Source: Hirsutella rhossiliensis (taxonomy: Eukaryota; Ascomycota; Sordariomycetes; Hypocreales; Ophiocordycipitaceae). From it: 64,000 nucleotides of DNA. The translations under genes were made by a program, and so were the position numbers. Shown here one piece after another: positions 1 through 10,558 of the stretch. Below the pieces are notes generated by a model. The model was not told the DNA's origin and did no database searches. It saw nothing but the letters and a program-made list of their open reading frames with translations. Numbering within the stretch: position 1 is the stretch's first letter; each line of letters opens with the position of its first letter. Location: the NCBI RefSeq assembly GCF_020360975.1, contig NW_025408686.1, positions 62,001 through 126,000 on the forward strand, written 5' to 3'.

Positions 1-1885
1 CCTCCTTTTCTTATTAAATTAGCGTCTTTAAGGCTCTTATATAGAGATCCTTTTTTACTTTACTAAGTTATAATAGCTAAACCTTAATTATATACCTTAG
101 GCCTTTCTTAGGTATCTATAGTCGCTCTTCTTTCTCTTCCTAGCTTTAATCCTTCTAAGGTTTATTAAGGAGTCGTTATAACTATAGTACTATTTAATCT
201 AAAGCTTCTTTACTTAGTAAGGGTAGTAAATTATCTACTTTATTTATTATTTCTTCTTTCTTCCTTTTATTAAGAGTAATCTTATCTTAAAGTAACTAGT
301 CGTCCTTAGTAAAGCACTACTAACCTTTCTTATCCTTTTTAAACTTCTTTAAATACTCTTTTAATATTATCTTATTAAGTACAATTTTATTTAAAGTCTT
401 AATCCTATACGCCTTAAACTACTTTAAGCGTAATACTACTTAAAATAGACCGTTCTACCTTATTTAATACTTAGCTTACCTCCTTAAATTATTTAATTAT
501 TTTATATTAAATAGTAAAATAAGGTCTTTAGGTTATATACTTTTTTCCCTTATTATATATTTATTAGCTTTATTTATCCTCTTTATTAATCGATTTTAAT
601 ATCTTATTACTCTTTTCTTAGCTTCTTTTATATCTTTTTCTTTCCTTTTTAAAACTTATACTTATACTTTAAATAATTCTTTTCTTATCTTTACTTTATT
701 TTAGTTAATTAGTCGCTAAGTTAGGTATTCTACCTTAAAAGGTAGTACTAGTTCCTATCTATATAGTAGGTAGAAAGCTAATATTCTATAAGACTCTTTA
801 ACTACTATTTAGTCTATAAGGACTACTTAGTTAAGGTATTTAATCTACTTACCTTTTTTCTTTATTATTTTTATAAGTACTATTACTAACCTTTAGTACT
901 CTTATTTTACTACTATATTCGCCTTTAAATTATATACTAAAGTTTAAATAACTTTAACGCTTATATCGTTTAGGATATACTTAAAGTCTTTCTTTATTTT
1001 AAGCTCTTTATTAATTATAGTATATAGTATTATACTATACCTATAAATAATAAAGAGTATAAATTTAGTTATAGCTCTTATAGTAATTTCTTTAACTAAG
1101 GTTACTTCTACCTATTTAGTAAGGTCGTTTTATACTTCTATAAGGTATAAATACCTATAATTAAATAGTATATACTAGCTATTAAAGTAAATCTTACTTA
1201 TAAGGTAGCTAAGCGCGGTTATAGTTATAACTTCTTAGGGTCTCTTAGTTATAAAGTATTAGTATTTTTTATAGGAAGAGATTATACTATAAATATTATT
1301 TTAAAGGCTAGCCTACTAATACCTATTCTTTATAAACGTATATATAACTTATTATCCTTTATATCCTATTTATATATAGTACTTTATAATAATCCTTTAC
1401 CGTTCTTTTAAGTTATTTATAACTAATATAGGTCCCTTTTCTTTCTTCTTAGGGAGTCGCTAAAGCTTTTAATCTTTAATATAGAAATTTAGACTTTTTA
1501 GATATAGCTTTCTATAGTCTTATTTAAAAAGGCCCTCTAGCCGTTTTAACGTTTAAAGGAAGTCTATAATTATCCTCGATTCCTTTAAGTAGTCCCTTTA
1601 TAGCTTAGTCCCTTATACTACGTTTAAGTAGAAGTCTATAAATTCTTTAATATCGCCTTCTATTTCCTTATTTAATATATTAAAAGGTCCTTTAAGCTTT
1701 CTTAAGAGTCTATTAGCTATACTATTTTTCTTACCTTTAATATATTATATATTAAAGTTAAAGAGGAAAATATAGCTTATCTAGTAAGTTACTATAGCTC
1801 TAGGGATATCTTTAAGGGTACCTTTTAGTTAATAGACTAAGACCTATACGTTAGTTTCTAGGATAAAATATACGCTATATAGGTA
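1..1885. repeat. RIP-degraded AT-rich DNA, no gene
   Basis: This stretch is very AT-rich. In the first 240 bases I find no CA and no TG dinucleotide, while CG and TA are present. That is the expected end state of repeat-induced point mutation, which converts CpA to TpA on both strands of duplicated DNA in ascomycetes. No open reading frame of useful length remains. It was presumably repeated transposon sequence, but the family can no longer be told by eye. Confidence 0.85.
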
Positions 1886-2295
1886 TTTTAATAGTAGCTA
1901 CGGCATACACCTAAAGACATACCTACGCTAACGGCAATAGCAGTAGCTAGATACCGAAGGACGAGGGGGTCTAAGGGGAACGAAGGAAACGAGAAAGCAC
2001 TAAGCAAGGCAAGGCAAAGGTAAAGAGGGCTAAAAAGGTATATTAGCAGAGAAAACATATAGAAGAAGATAATGCTAATCCTATCTACTAGCTAAGGAGG
2101 AAAAGAGACCTCTTTTATAGACCGAATTTTCCCTCCTTCTTCCCTAGACGAATAGGGGCTAAGGGATTATCTAATTAAGAAGAGGGCTTGCTAGAGACTC
2201 TACTAAGGATCCTGCTAAGGACCCTGCTAAGGACCCTGCTAAAGACTCTGCTACGCGGGCTATATATTCCTTAGGGTATAGATGCCCCCGTTAAA
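1886..2295. repeat. Left copy of RIP-mutated LTR-like repeat
   Basis: This ~410-base block is repeated in the same orientation at 3427-3830. Both copies end in GATGCCCCCGTTAAA. Where they differ, the left copy usually keeps CA and the right copy has TA, for example GGCAATAGCAGTAG against GGTAATAGTAGTAG. The pair encloses only about 1.1 kb, so it could be the LTRs of a short or deleted retroelement. The family is unknown, and the outer edge is approximate because RIP has blurred it. Confidence 0.6.
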
Positions 2296-3426
2296 CTCCT
2301 CTATAATAAAGAATAAACGCCCTTATTTACTAGGTAAGTAAGTAGGTAGGTAATAGCTAAGGAATAAAGAAATAGATAAGTAGCTAAGCAGCTAAGTAGC
2401 TAAGCAGCTAAGCAGCTAAGCAGCTAAGCAGCTAAGCAGCTAAGCAGCTAAGTAGGTAAGAAATAGCGTAACGGGAGACTAAGGAATAAACTAAGCAGCG
2501 GGCTAAGAAATAGGCTAACTAAAGACTAACGGTAAGAAATAGTAATAGAGGGAAGAAAAAGAGATCCTTATAGGCAAAGGAAAGAAGAAGCTAACGAGGA
2601 AGGTAGAAGAAAGAAATCTTAAAGGAAAAGGGGAAAAAGTCCTTAGAGAAATACCTAGAAAAATCATTTAAAATTTAAAAATTATACCCTCTTTTCCCCT
2701 AGCGACTTTTACGTCTAGCTAGCTTTACCTAGGTAAATACCTATGCCTAGGAGGAGAATACTAAAGATTGCTATTCTTATCTTATTTATTTTAGGTATTT
2801 CGAAAAGGGGGGATTTTTTATACTTTCGTTAAGACTGCTTAAAGGTGCCTACCGCGTCGGCTACTACGGACCGTGCTAGGAAGTGCGGAAGGAAGGATCT
2901 CTTATATACTATTATTACTATCGGAAAAATATCCGCTGCTGCTACTTACGTAGGTGTCTTCCCTCTATAATAAAGACTAGACGTCCCCGTCTATAACTAA
3001 AGCAGCTACTATAGATAGAGCCTACCGGAGAGCTCTATCGAAAAAGAAAGCTCTACTTAGGAGGAAAGTTCGGTTCGTTAAAAAAAGAAAGTTCTATCTA
3101 GTATAAGGGACTCCGGCTAGGGCAAGGGACTTCGGCCGGGCAGGGGACTTCGGCTAGGATAGGGGCAGGGGATAGGGGCAGGGGCTATAGTCTAGGCTAA
3201 CGGCTAGGCCACGGTCTAGGCTAACGGCTAGGCCAACGGCTAGGGGAAAAGAAAAAAAGTCGGTAAAATCTTTCCCTGCCTAGCGCTTATCTTAACGGGA
3301 AAGGTACGGTAGTACCGGCGTAGTTCGTTTAGCTCTGCCCTTTTTATATCTTCTTCCTCTTCTCGAGAGAAAGAGGGAGAGAGGGAAAGGGAAATAGAAG
3401 CTTTACGCCCTAAAGACTAGTTTTAA
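2296..3426. other. Interior between LTR-like repeats, no gene
   Basis: The ~1.1 kb between the two LTR-like blocks has no recognisable coding sequence. It carries the 8-base microsatellite at 2383-2450 and, at about 3110-3245, a G-rich stretch with recurring GGGACTTCGGC and ACGGCTAGGC units. This would fit the interior of a non-autonomous or internally deleted LTR element. Confidence 0.45.
2383..2450. repeat. Microsatellite, 8-base unit GCTAAGCA
   Basis: About eight head-to-tail copies of GCTAAGCA, with a few GCTAAGTA variants (a CA to TA change), lie inside the RIP-mutated element. There are no spacers, so it is a simple tandem repeat. Confidence 0.85.
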
Positions 3427-3830
3427 TAGTAACTATAGTATATACCTAAAGATATACCTACGCTAACGGTAATAGTAGTAGCTAGATACCGAAGGACGAG
3501 GGGGTCTAAGGGGAACAAAGGAAACGAGAAAGCACTAAGTAAGGTAAGGCAAAGGTAAAGAGGGCTAAAAAGGTATATTAGCAGAGAAAAGATATAGAAG
3601 AAGATAATGCTAATCCTATTTACTAGCTAAGGAGGAAAAGAGACCTCTTTTATAGACCGAATTTTCCCTCTTTCTTCCTTAGATAAATAGGGGCTAAGGG
3701 ATTATCTAATTAAGAAGAGGGCTAGCTAGAGACTCTACTAAAGATCCTACTAAGGACCCTGCTAAGGACCCTACTAAAGACTCTACTACGCGGGCTATAT
3801 ATTCCTTAGGGTATAGATGCCCCCGTTAAA
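3427..3830. repeat. Right copy of RIP-mutated LTR-like repeat
   Basis: Second copy of the block at 1886-2295, more heavily converted from CA to TA. It ends only 10 bases before the copia insertion at 3841, so the copia element landed at the edge of this older repeat. Confidence 0.6.
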
Positions 3831-3840
3831 ATATATTCTT

Positions 3841-4027
3841 TGTCTGATCATTTGTACGATAGAGCGCACATCGCAGGAGGGTATCACGTGCGTCAGCAGG
3901 GAACAACGTTTACCCGACACGCGCACAACCTATCAAACCTCACAGCATGGTCTAGATAGCGAAGAATAACAAGAACAACACGATCATCGATCAAAGACCC
4001 AACTGAGCCTCAGTTAACCTATCCACA
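3841..4027 (+). repeat. 5' LTR of copia copy 1
   Basis: 187 bases, identical to 9437-9623. It begins TGTCTGATCA and ends CTATCCACA. The sequence just inside it (CTGATCAGTTGTTACC) does not match a tRNA primer site that I recognise. Confidence 0.95.
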
Positions 4028-4362
4028 CTGATCAGTTGTTACCTTGGCTGGTAACCTCAGAGCAGCAAGATAGAAGAGACTTCCTCAACGCATCCTCACG
4101 ATCTGTGGCGCTCTGCGAAGAAAGAAGTGCTACAACGCGAGACTGACTACGAAGACCCGACCGGCGCCCACTCTATTCAGTCAACCGTGCCTAGTTGTTT
4201 GCCTCAGCCGCTGACCTCTTAGGCGTGCCCTATCGCACATACAAATCTCTGGTATCCCGCTTGATTATCAGCTTCATTGATCACTCTCGATCAATTTGAC
4301 CTCTCTTGACACCTTCTTGCCCTATTCCTCGCAGATTTTCCTGTCAAGCCCCATCCGACATC

Positions 4363-5860
4363 ATGAGCAGCAGCGCAAGCGGCACCAGCGCGAACGCGAA
4401 CGCACCGGCGCTCGACATCAACGAATTCCTCGATATTGCTGAATTCAACCGTGGCCTCGCCACAATCTTCAACATGGACCTCTTCAACACCCCAGTCAAC
4501 GAGACTTCCGATGAGATCCACTATAATACCTTCGTTCTCGCCCGCATCGTTGATTATAAAGTCTCCTCAACATGTCAAGGTCTCGAGCTGCTTGGATCAT
4601 TCCAAGAAGACTTTGAGGATTGGGAGAAGACGACTCCGAGGGTCCGTAAGGTCCTACGGAATACCCTAAGGTTCAGAGGAATCTATACAGGAAAGCTGAA
4701 CGCAAAGATCACGGCATTCCTAGTAAATCTGAAGAACCGTGACCGACTTCCTGAGTGGGATGAAGACGATCTTCGTGATGCCATCTTATACGAGAAAACG
4801 GCCGCCTACCGACGCCAACAAGAACTCCTCAGACGATCGCCATCGCTAGCAACAACCCCAGCACCAACCCCAGCACCAACCCCAGCACCAGTCACTCCCG
4901 ATCTAAACCTCCCGCAAGACCCCCCCAATGACCAATCCCTACCCCTGTCACGATCGAATCAACAGCAGCAGGAACTTATGATCAGACCAGCTATCGACCG
5001 CGAAGCTTACCGGACCGTGCCCCCAGTCCAGGTCCCCAATGAAGACCTCGATCCTGCCATCGCCAACCAGTTTTCTAAGCTATGGGATCAAAGCTCAACT
5101 ATTCAGGTGACGCCTACGATATCCTAGATGATAAGATCCGTTACTTTCTCGATGCCTGCCTCACAGCTAGCATCAAACCGTCACAATTCCACGCTTTGTT
5201 CTCAAATATCCTCACGAAGAGAGCAAAGAACTTCTTCGTGCATCAAGTCAGCCGCGATTCAACGTTCGCGGAGATGTATCAGAAGATGAAGCAGCACTTT
5301 GATACGGAAGTCAATAGGCAACAGTATCACACTGACTGGACCTCGATCAATTTCACACAGCTTCGGAAGGAATCTCCGAGAAGCCTCTCTGTGAAATCCT
5401 CCAGGCTCTTCTTGACAAATTGCAGCTATGCCAGAGAGCTCTTGGGAATAGCTATGGCGGCGAAGACCAGCTAATTTCAACGACAATTCGAGCATGCCGT
5501 GGCGTGCCTGAATTAGAATTCGCCCTCTTCGTGCCGGCTAAGACCTTCGAGGGACTATCTTCACAGCTAAGATCGTCACTCACAACCGTCAGCCAAAGAC
5601 AGCCCGGACAGCCCAGTCAATATCTTCAAGATCAAGACCAATTCTTTACTGACCGCCGCTATCAGCACCCCGCTGACAAAAGGAAGAAGTGGACGAAGCG
5701 CTGCTACGTCTGCGGCAAAGAAGGCTGTTTTTCAACGAAGCATCCGGATGACGAGAGAAGAGGGCCAGGAAAGATATCTTCGAGAACGAGGATTTCACGG
5801 CCAGAAGTCATCTTCCCGTCCATTTACTACGTTCCTTGCCGATTACGAAGGGGACCCAGA
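4363..5860 (+). pseudogene. copia copy 1 gag, frameshifted
   Basis: Capsid-like protein that would package the element's RNA. I take the ATG at 4363, which follows an untranslated leader and opens MSSSASGTSA. An upstream in-frame ATG at 4306 is possible. The first frame runs to 5127 and ends in a proline/threonine-rich linker. The reading then moves to a second frame (5082-5474) and a third (5420-5863), which carries a zinc knuckle beginning CYVCGKEGC at about 5702. That knuckle is typical of fungal copia Gag. At least two single-base shifts are needed to read it through, so it is either inactivated or affected by indel errors. Confidence 0.8.
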
Positions 5861-8800
5861 TGAAGATCAGACCTCTGATTCTGCTGACGATGACTCTGAC
5901 GATCAAAGCGATAGCTTCTTTGCAGCTGCCTTCCTATCTAATAGAGCTTTTCGCCACCGCATTCACACCGTCGAGGAGAATCGATATGCGAGGAATCACA
6001 GCATTTCTTGCTCGATCGCTACAACCGGACCTCTTTCAAGGGATCCTGCCTGACACGGGTGCAGCGAAGATATCTACAGCTGGGATCGACCAATTCCGCG
6101 CGCTCCAACGAGAGATGCCGACGGTCCAGCTACGGAAGAATGCGACGATCGCAACGGTCAGATTCGGTGGAAACGAGCCGACGAACACGATCGGGATCAC
6201 AACAGTCATTACCCCGATTGGAGAAGTCGTTTTCCACGTTATCAATATGTCAACGCCCTTCTTGCTATGCCTCAAGGATATGGACCGTCTCGGTGCCTAT
6301 CTCAACAACGTCACGAACGAATTGATCTGCGGCGATAAGAGGATTCCGATCGTACGCAAATGGGGTCATCCGTGGTTCTTCCTACGGAAGGATGAAGCCG
6401 CTATTGCCTTCCTATCCGAAGCCGAGCTTCGGCGCCTACACACTCGCTTTGGCCACCCGTCAGTACACAAGCTACATAAGCTACTGACAAGCGCTGGGCA
6501 TGATGTTGAATTCGAAGCAATCGCGATGATCCGAAAATTCTGTCATTTTGCCAGATCAAGGCAGACGCACCGCGCAGGTTCAAATTCACGTTAAAGGATA
6601 ACTGCGATTTCAACTACGAATTGATCGTCGATGTAATGCATCTTGACAGCCGGCCAGTCCTTCATGCCGTTGACCTAGCAACCTCTTTCCAAGCCGGACG
6701 ATTTCTTCAGAATATATCGGCTAAAGAGACGTGGGAAGCACTCAAATTGTGTTGGATTGACACATACCTAGGCCCTCCAGATGTTATCACGCACGACGCT
6801 GGTACGAATTTTGCCTCCTCTGAGTTCCAAGCAGAAGCGAAGCTGCTAGAATAACCTGTCACCAAGTGCCCGTCGAAGCCCACTGGTCAATTGGCAAGGT
6901 GGAGAGATATCACGCCCCGATTCGAAGGGCATACGAGATCTTGAAAGCCGAGCTAAAAACAGCATCAGCTGAGTCGTTGCTTCAAATGGCCTTCAAATCC
7001 GTCAATGATACCGCCGGACCTGACGGTCTAGTGCCCACACTACTAGTCTTTGGTACCTACCCTCGGATAACGATGGATTCGCCGCCTTCTGCTTCCGCGA
7101 TCACACGTGCGAAAGCCGTGACGAAAGCTATGGCAGAGCTACGCAAGCTTGTAGCTAAAAGGAAGGTCAATGACGCCCTCAATGCCCGTAATGGGCCCAA
7201 CACGATTGAGAAGATGCCACTATCATTGCCGCTTGGTAGTGAAGTTCGAGTATTTCGTGAGAAAGGAGGATGGAAAGGCCCATACAAGGTCCTAGCTGTG
7301 ACAGACACAGAGGTCACAGTTGAGCTGACAACGGGCCAGCTAAATTTCGCAGCACGGCTGTCCAGCCCTACTTTCGCCACCCGGATTCGCAGCAGCAACG
7401 AAGTCACAATGTTCTACAGCAGCCACACGCTGACAATCAGACTGCTGACAATCAGGCTGATAGCATCAACGTTGAGACCGAAGTGCCTAAGCCATTCGAA
7501 TATCCCGAGCCGGAGAGACCACGCAGACGCGGCAGACCAAGAAAAGTCCCTCGAGATCAGCAGCAATACGATACCTTCGTTCCTTCTAGTTATTTCCTTA
7601 GTCTTAGCCCTTTTTCGTTACCTCGATCTCAATTTTCACCCGCTAATATGTTTCTATCGCATAAGGAGTGCGCCGCCCTCGACCTTGCCGTAAAGTTACG
7701 TGCAGAGAAGAAAATCACTACCGCCGGACGACCGTTTGAAGCCTCTGATGACCTCGAAATCACGAACCTGCTAGGCGCAGGCGTCATCGTGCCCGAACGA
7801 TACGATATGAATAAGCATGGAAAACACAGGCTATTCAAGTCACGAATGGTCCGGGAGGTCAAAGGCAAGAACACTGCTACACCGTACGAGAAGTCTCGTC
7901 TTGTGGTACAAGGATATGGTGACGACGAGAGCGTGAGATCCTCACGCAGGCTCCAACAATCTCCCGTCCTGCCCAGCGGGTAGTACTCGCTCTTTCCCCT
8001 TTCCTTTGCTCTTTGAAGATGTCTCTTGCTATCCGAGACATTACGATGGCCTATACGCAGGCATCGACCACTTTGAATCGCACTATCCTCATCTCTTTGC
8101 CACACGAATTAAAGAGAGATACCCAGGGGAACCATCCTTCGTGTGGTCAAGCCATTGTACGGAATCGCTGAAGCAGGCGCTCATTGGTTCAATACGTATC
8201 ATGAGCATCACCGCATCAAGCTACAGATGGAGCCGTCAACGTTTGATCCATGTTTAATGATAACGACCGCAGAGATCAACGTCACGACCGCAGAGACCAA
8301 CGCGGATACCGCACTTCAGGTTAATGCCTTCGGCGTTGCCGCGCTTCAGACTGATGATACGTTATTGGTAGGCACAACAACATTCCTGCAACGTGAAGAC
8401 CGCGAGCTATGCTTCCAAGCCAAGCCAAAGAAGACCCTACGAGAAGGCGATACCTGTGATTTCAACGGCAGCCTCATTGCTCTAGAGAAGGGCTATCTTC
8501 TAGTCATGCAGAAAGGTCAGGTCAACAACCTCAAAATTATCGATCTATCCACGGAAGATCGGGCCCAACGATACGTGGAACAACGTGCCCGTGGCGCCTA
8601 TATAGCCTCAATTTGTCAACCAGAGGCTAGCTTCGATTATTCAATCGCGGCACAATCACAAGATCCAACCGCGGAGGATTTTCAGGCGTTGAATAAACGG
8701 ATCCAATGGCAGATCGACAATCCACAAAGAGGCCTTCGATTCGTCCCAATAGGTCTAGAAGCAGCAAAGGTCTTCGTCTTCACAGACGGATCATTCGCCA

Positions 8801-9318
8801 ACAACAAGGACTTAAGCTCTCAGATCGGATTCGTTATAATCATTGCAACCGAGACTAAGTCAGATGAGTCATTCACGATCCACGGAAACCTGATCCATTG
8901 GAGCTCGACGAAGTGCAAGAGAGTCACCCGCAGCGTCTTGGCTTCTGAGATATATGGATTAGCTTCAGGCTTCGATTTGGCATATGTGGTTGCAGGGACG
9001 ATCAACCAGATTACAAGCCGCCTTGGATTACCGCAAATCCCGCTCGTTGTGTGTACAGATTCGTACAGCCTGTACGAGTGCCTAGTGAAGCTTGGCACCA
9101 CCACGGAGAAACGTCTGATGATCGATATCATGGCGTTGAGACAGGCCTACGAACAACGCGAAATCACCAACATCCGCTGGATCAACGGAGCGGATAACCC
9201 GGCCGATGCAATGACGAAGCTATCTCCAAACGGGGCCTTAACCCGATTCGTTAACGACAACGAGATCACGATCCGGCTCGAAGGCTGGGTTCAAAGGAAG
9301 GAAGATATGACCGCATGA
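5836..9318 (+). pseudogene. copia copy 1 pol (PR-INT-RT-RNase H), frameshifted
   Basis: Polyprotein that would process, reverse-transcribe and integrate the element. The protease active site LPDTGAAKI lies at about 6052. The integrase zinc region (HTRFGHPSVHKLH) is near 6440. The integrase core, with LIVDVMHLD and VITHDAGTNF, lies at 6621-6854, and its continuation VEAHWSIGKVERYHAP starts near 6872. The reverse transcriptase starts near 7650. Its catalytic loop reads LQTDDTLLV (about 8347) instead of the usual YVDD. RNase H (VFVFTDGSFANN to ADNPADAMTK) is intact within the long frame 8143-9318. Stops or shifts near 6594, 6854 and 7983 interrupt the polyprotein. Confidence 0.85.
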
Positions 9319-9436
9319 TTGACGATTTTGATTTAAGCTTGCTATCGATTGTTCCTTTGTGTTGAGATACCCGTTTTTACATGTTGTTTGGGTGTTACGT
9401 TTAGTGCGTTTTGTTCGATTCTTAAAGAGATGCCAG

Positions 9437-9623
9437 TGTCTGATCATTTGTACGATAGAGCGCACATCGCAGGAGGGTATCACGTGCGTCAGCAGGGAAC
9501 AACGTTTACCCGACACGCGCACAACCTATCAAACCTCACAGCATGGTCTAGATAGCGAAGAATAACAAGAACAACACGATCATCGATCAAAGACCCAACT
9601 GAGCCTCAGTTAACCTATCCACA
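9437..9623 (+). repeat. 3' LTR of copia copy 1
   Basis: 187 bases, identical to the 5' LTR at 3841-4027, followed directly by the target duplication TTCTT (9624-9628). The 119 bases between the pol stop (9318) and this LTR contain only a weak purine stretch. Confidence 0.95.
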
Positions 9624-9628
9624 TTCTT

Positions 9629-10558
9629 AGTCTTTTAAGCGTACTTAATATAGCCTTATATTCCCTCTTTATCGTATTATATTTAGTTCCTATTAATAAC
9701 TATATTTTACTTTCGAACCTTATAAGGCGCTTCTTTTTATCGACGATTTATATTAAGACTACCCCTTAGTAAAGTAAACTAGTATTATATATTAAAGTAA
9801 TATCTCTTCTTCCTAAGCTAATATTAAGGGATACTAGAAAAACTAGATTAATAATAGCTTCCTTAAGGGCAGCTATTGCTTTTACTTATTTATCTCCTTA
9901 TTCTTAATAGACTTCTTTCTTTAGTAGGTCTATAAGGGGTTTTACTAAAATAGTAAACTATTTAATCTAGATTTAATATTATCTTATAATACTAAGGAAA
10001 GCTCTAATATATATTATATTAAGGTATCTTATTTATTCCTTAATTTTAATAACTTTAGCTTTTATAAAGTACTTTTTATTTATTTTATAGATATAACTAA
10101 TAACTTTAGTTACTTACTAGTAGAATTTCGATTTAGCCCTTATAATTATATAACTAAAGAGTTTAACGTTAACTAGGACTTTATCGAGGTTAATAAGGTA
10201 TTTAAAGATAAATCTCCTTACTTTTAGTACTACCTCTTTATTATTATATATTATATTAGGCCCCTTAATACCTATATTATTAAGGAAATTCTTATAGATA
10301 TTTAATATAATGTCTTATAGGATTCTTTATATTATCCTTATAAATTAGCCGACTAAGTTTATAGCCTTTTAAAGGAGTATATATATATATAAGAGGCTAA
10401 TAAGTATCGCGAATATTATTAAGTTATAGCTTTTAATATTAAAAGGGATCTAATTATAGCTTAAAAAAAGGTCTAGGAAGGAAAGGATCTTATATATTAA
10501 GAAGTAGTTACTAAACTTATCTATATTTAATAGTAGGTTTATATCTCTTATTATAATA
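9629..10558. repeat. RIP-degraded AT-rich DNA, no gene
   Basis: Continuation of the AT-rich, CA/TG-poor block that the copia element interrupted. No reading frame of note is present. The composition changes abruptly to normal GC at about 10559, which marks the edge of the RIP-affected block. Confidence 0.8.

Larger units (their letters stand above)
3841..9623 (+). mobile_element. Ty1/copia LTR retrotransposon, copy 1
   Basis: This 5.78 kb element has two identical 187-base LTRs (3841-4027 and 9437-9623), starting TGTC and ending CACA, and is flanked by the 5-base duplication TTCTT (3836-3840 and 9624-9628). Inside, the order is gag, CCHC-like zinc knuckle, aspartic protease, integrase, reverse transcriptase and RNase H. 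Integrase before reverse transcriptase marks it as copia rather than gypsy. Identical LTRs mean recent insertion. It lies within RIP-degraded DNA but is itself not RIP-mutated. The reading frame is broken several times, so as read the copy cannot make a full polyprotein; sequencing indels are an alternative cause. Confidence 0.93.

Noticed and set aside
2383..2450. Regular short repeats resembling a CRISPR array
   Set aside because: The 8-base units run head to tail with no unique spacers, and the genome is eukaryotic. The same applies to 20414-20564 and to the GCCTTGAGGAACG arrays.
1886..3830. Calling this pair a named retrotransposon family
   Set aside because: No coding sequence survives between the repeats, so superfamily cannot be assigned.
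4028..4060. tRNA primer site for copia copy 1
   Set aside because: The sequence after the LTR did not match any tRNA end or anticodon region I could recall with confidence.
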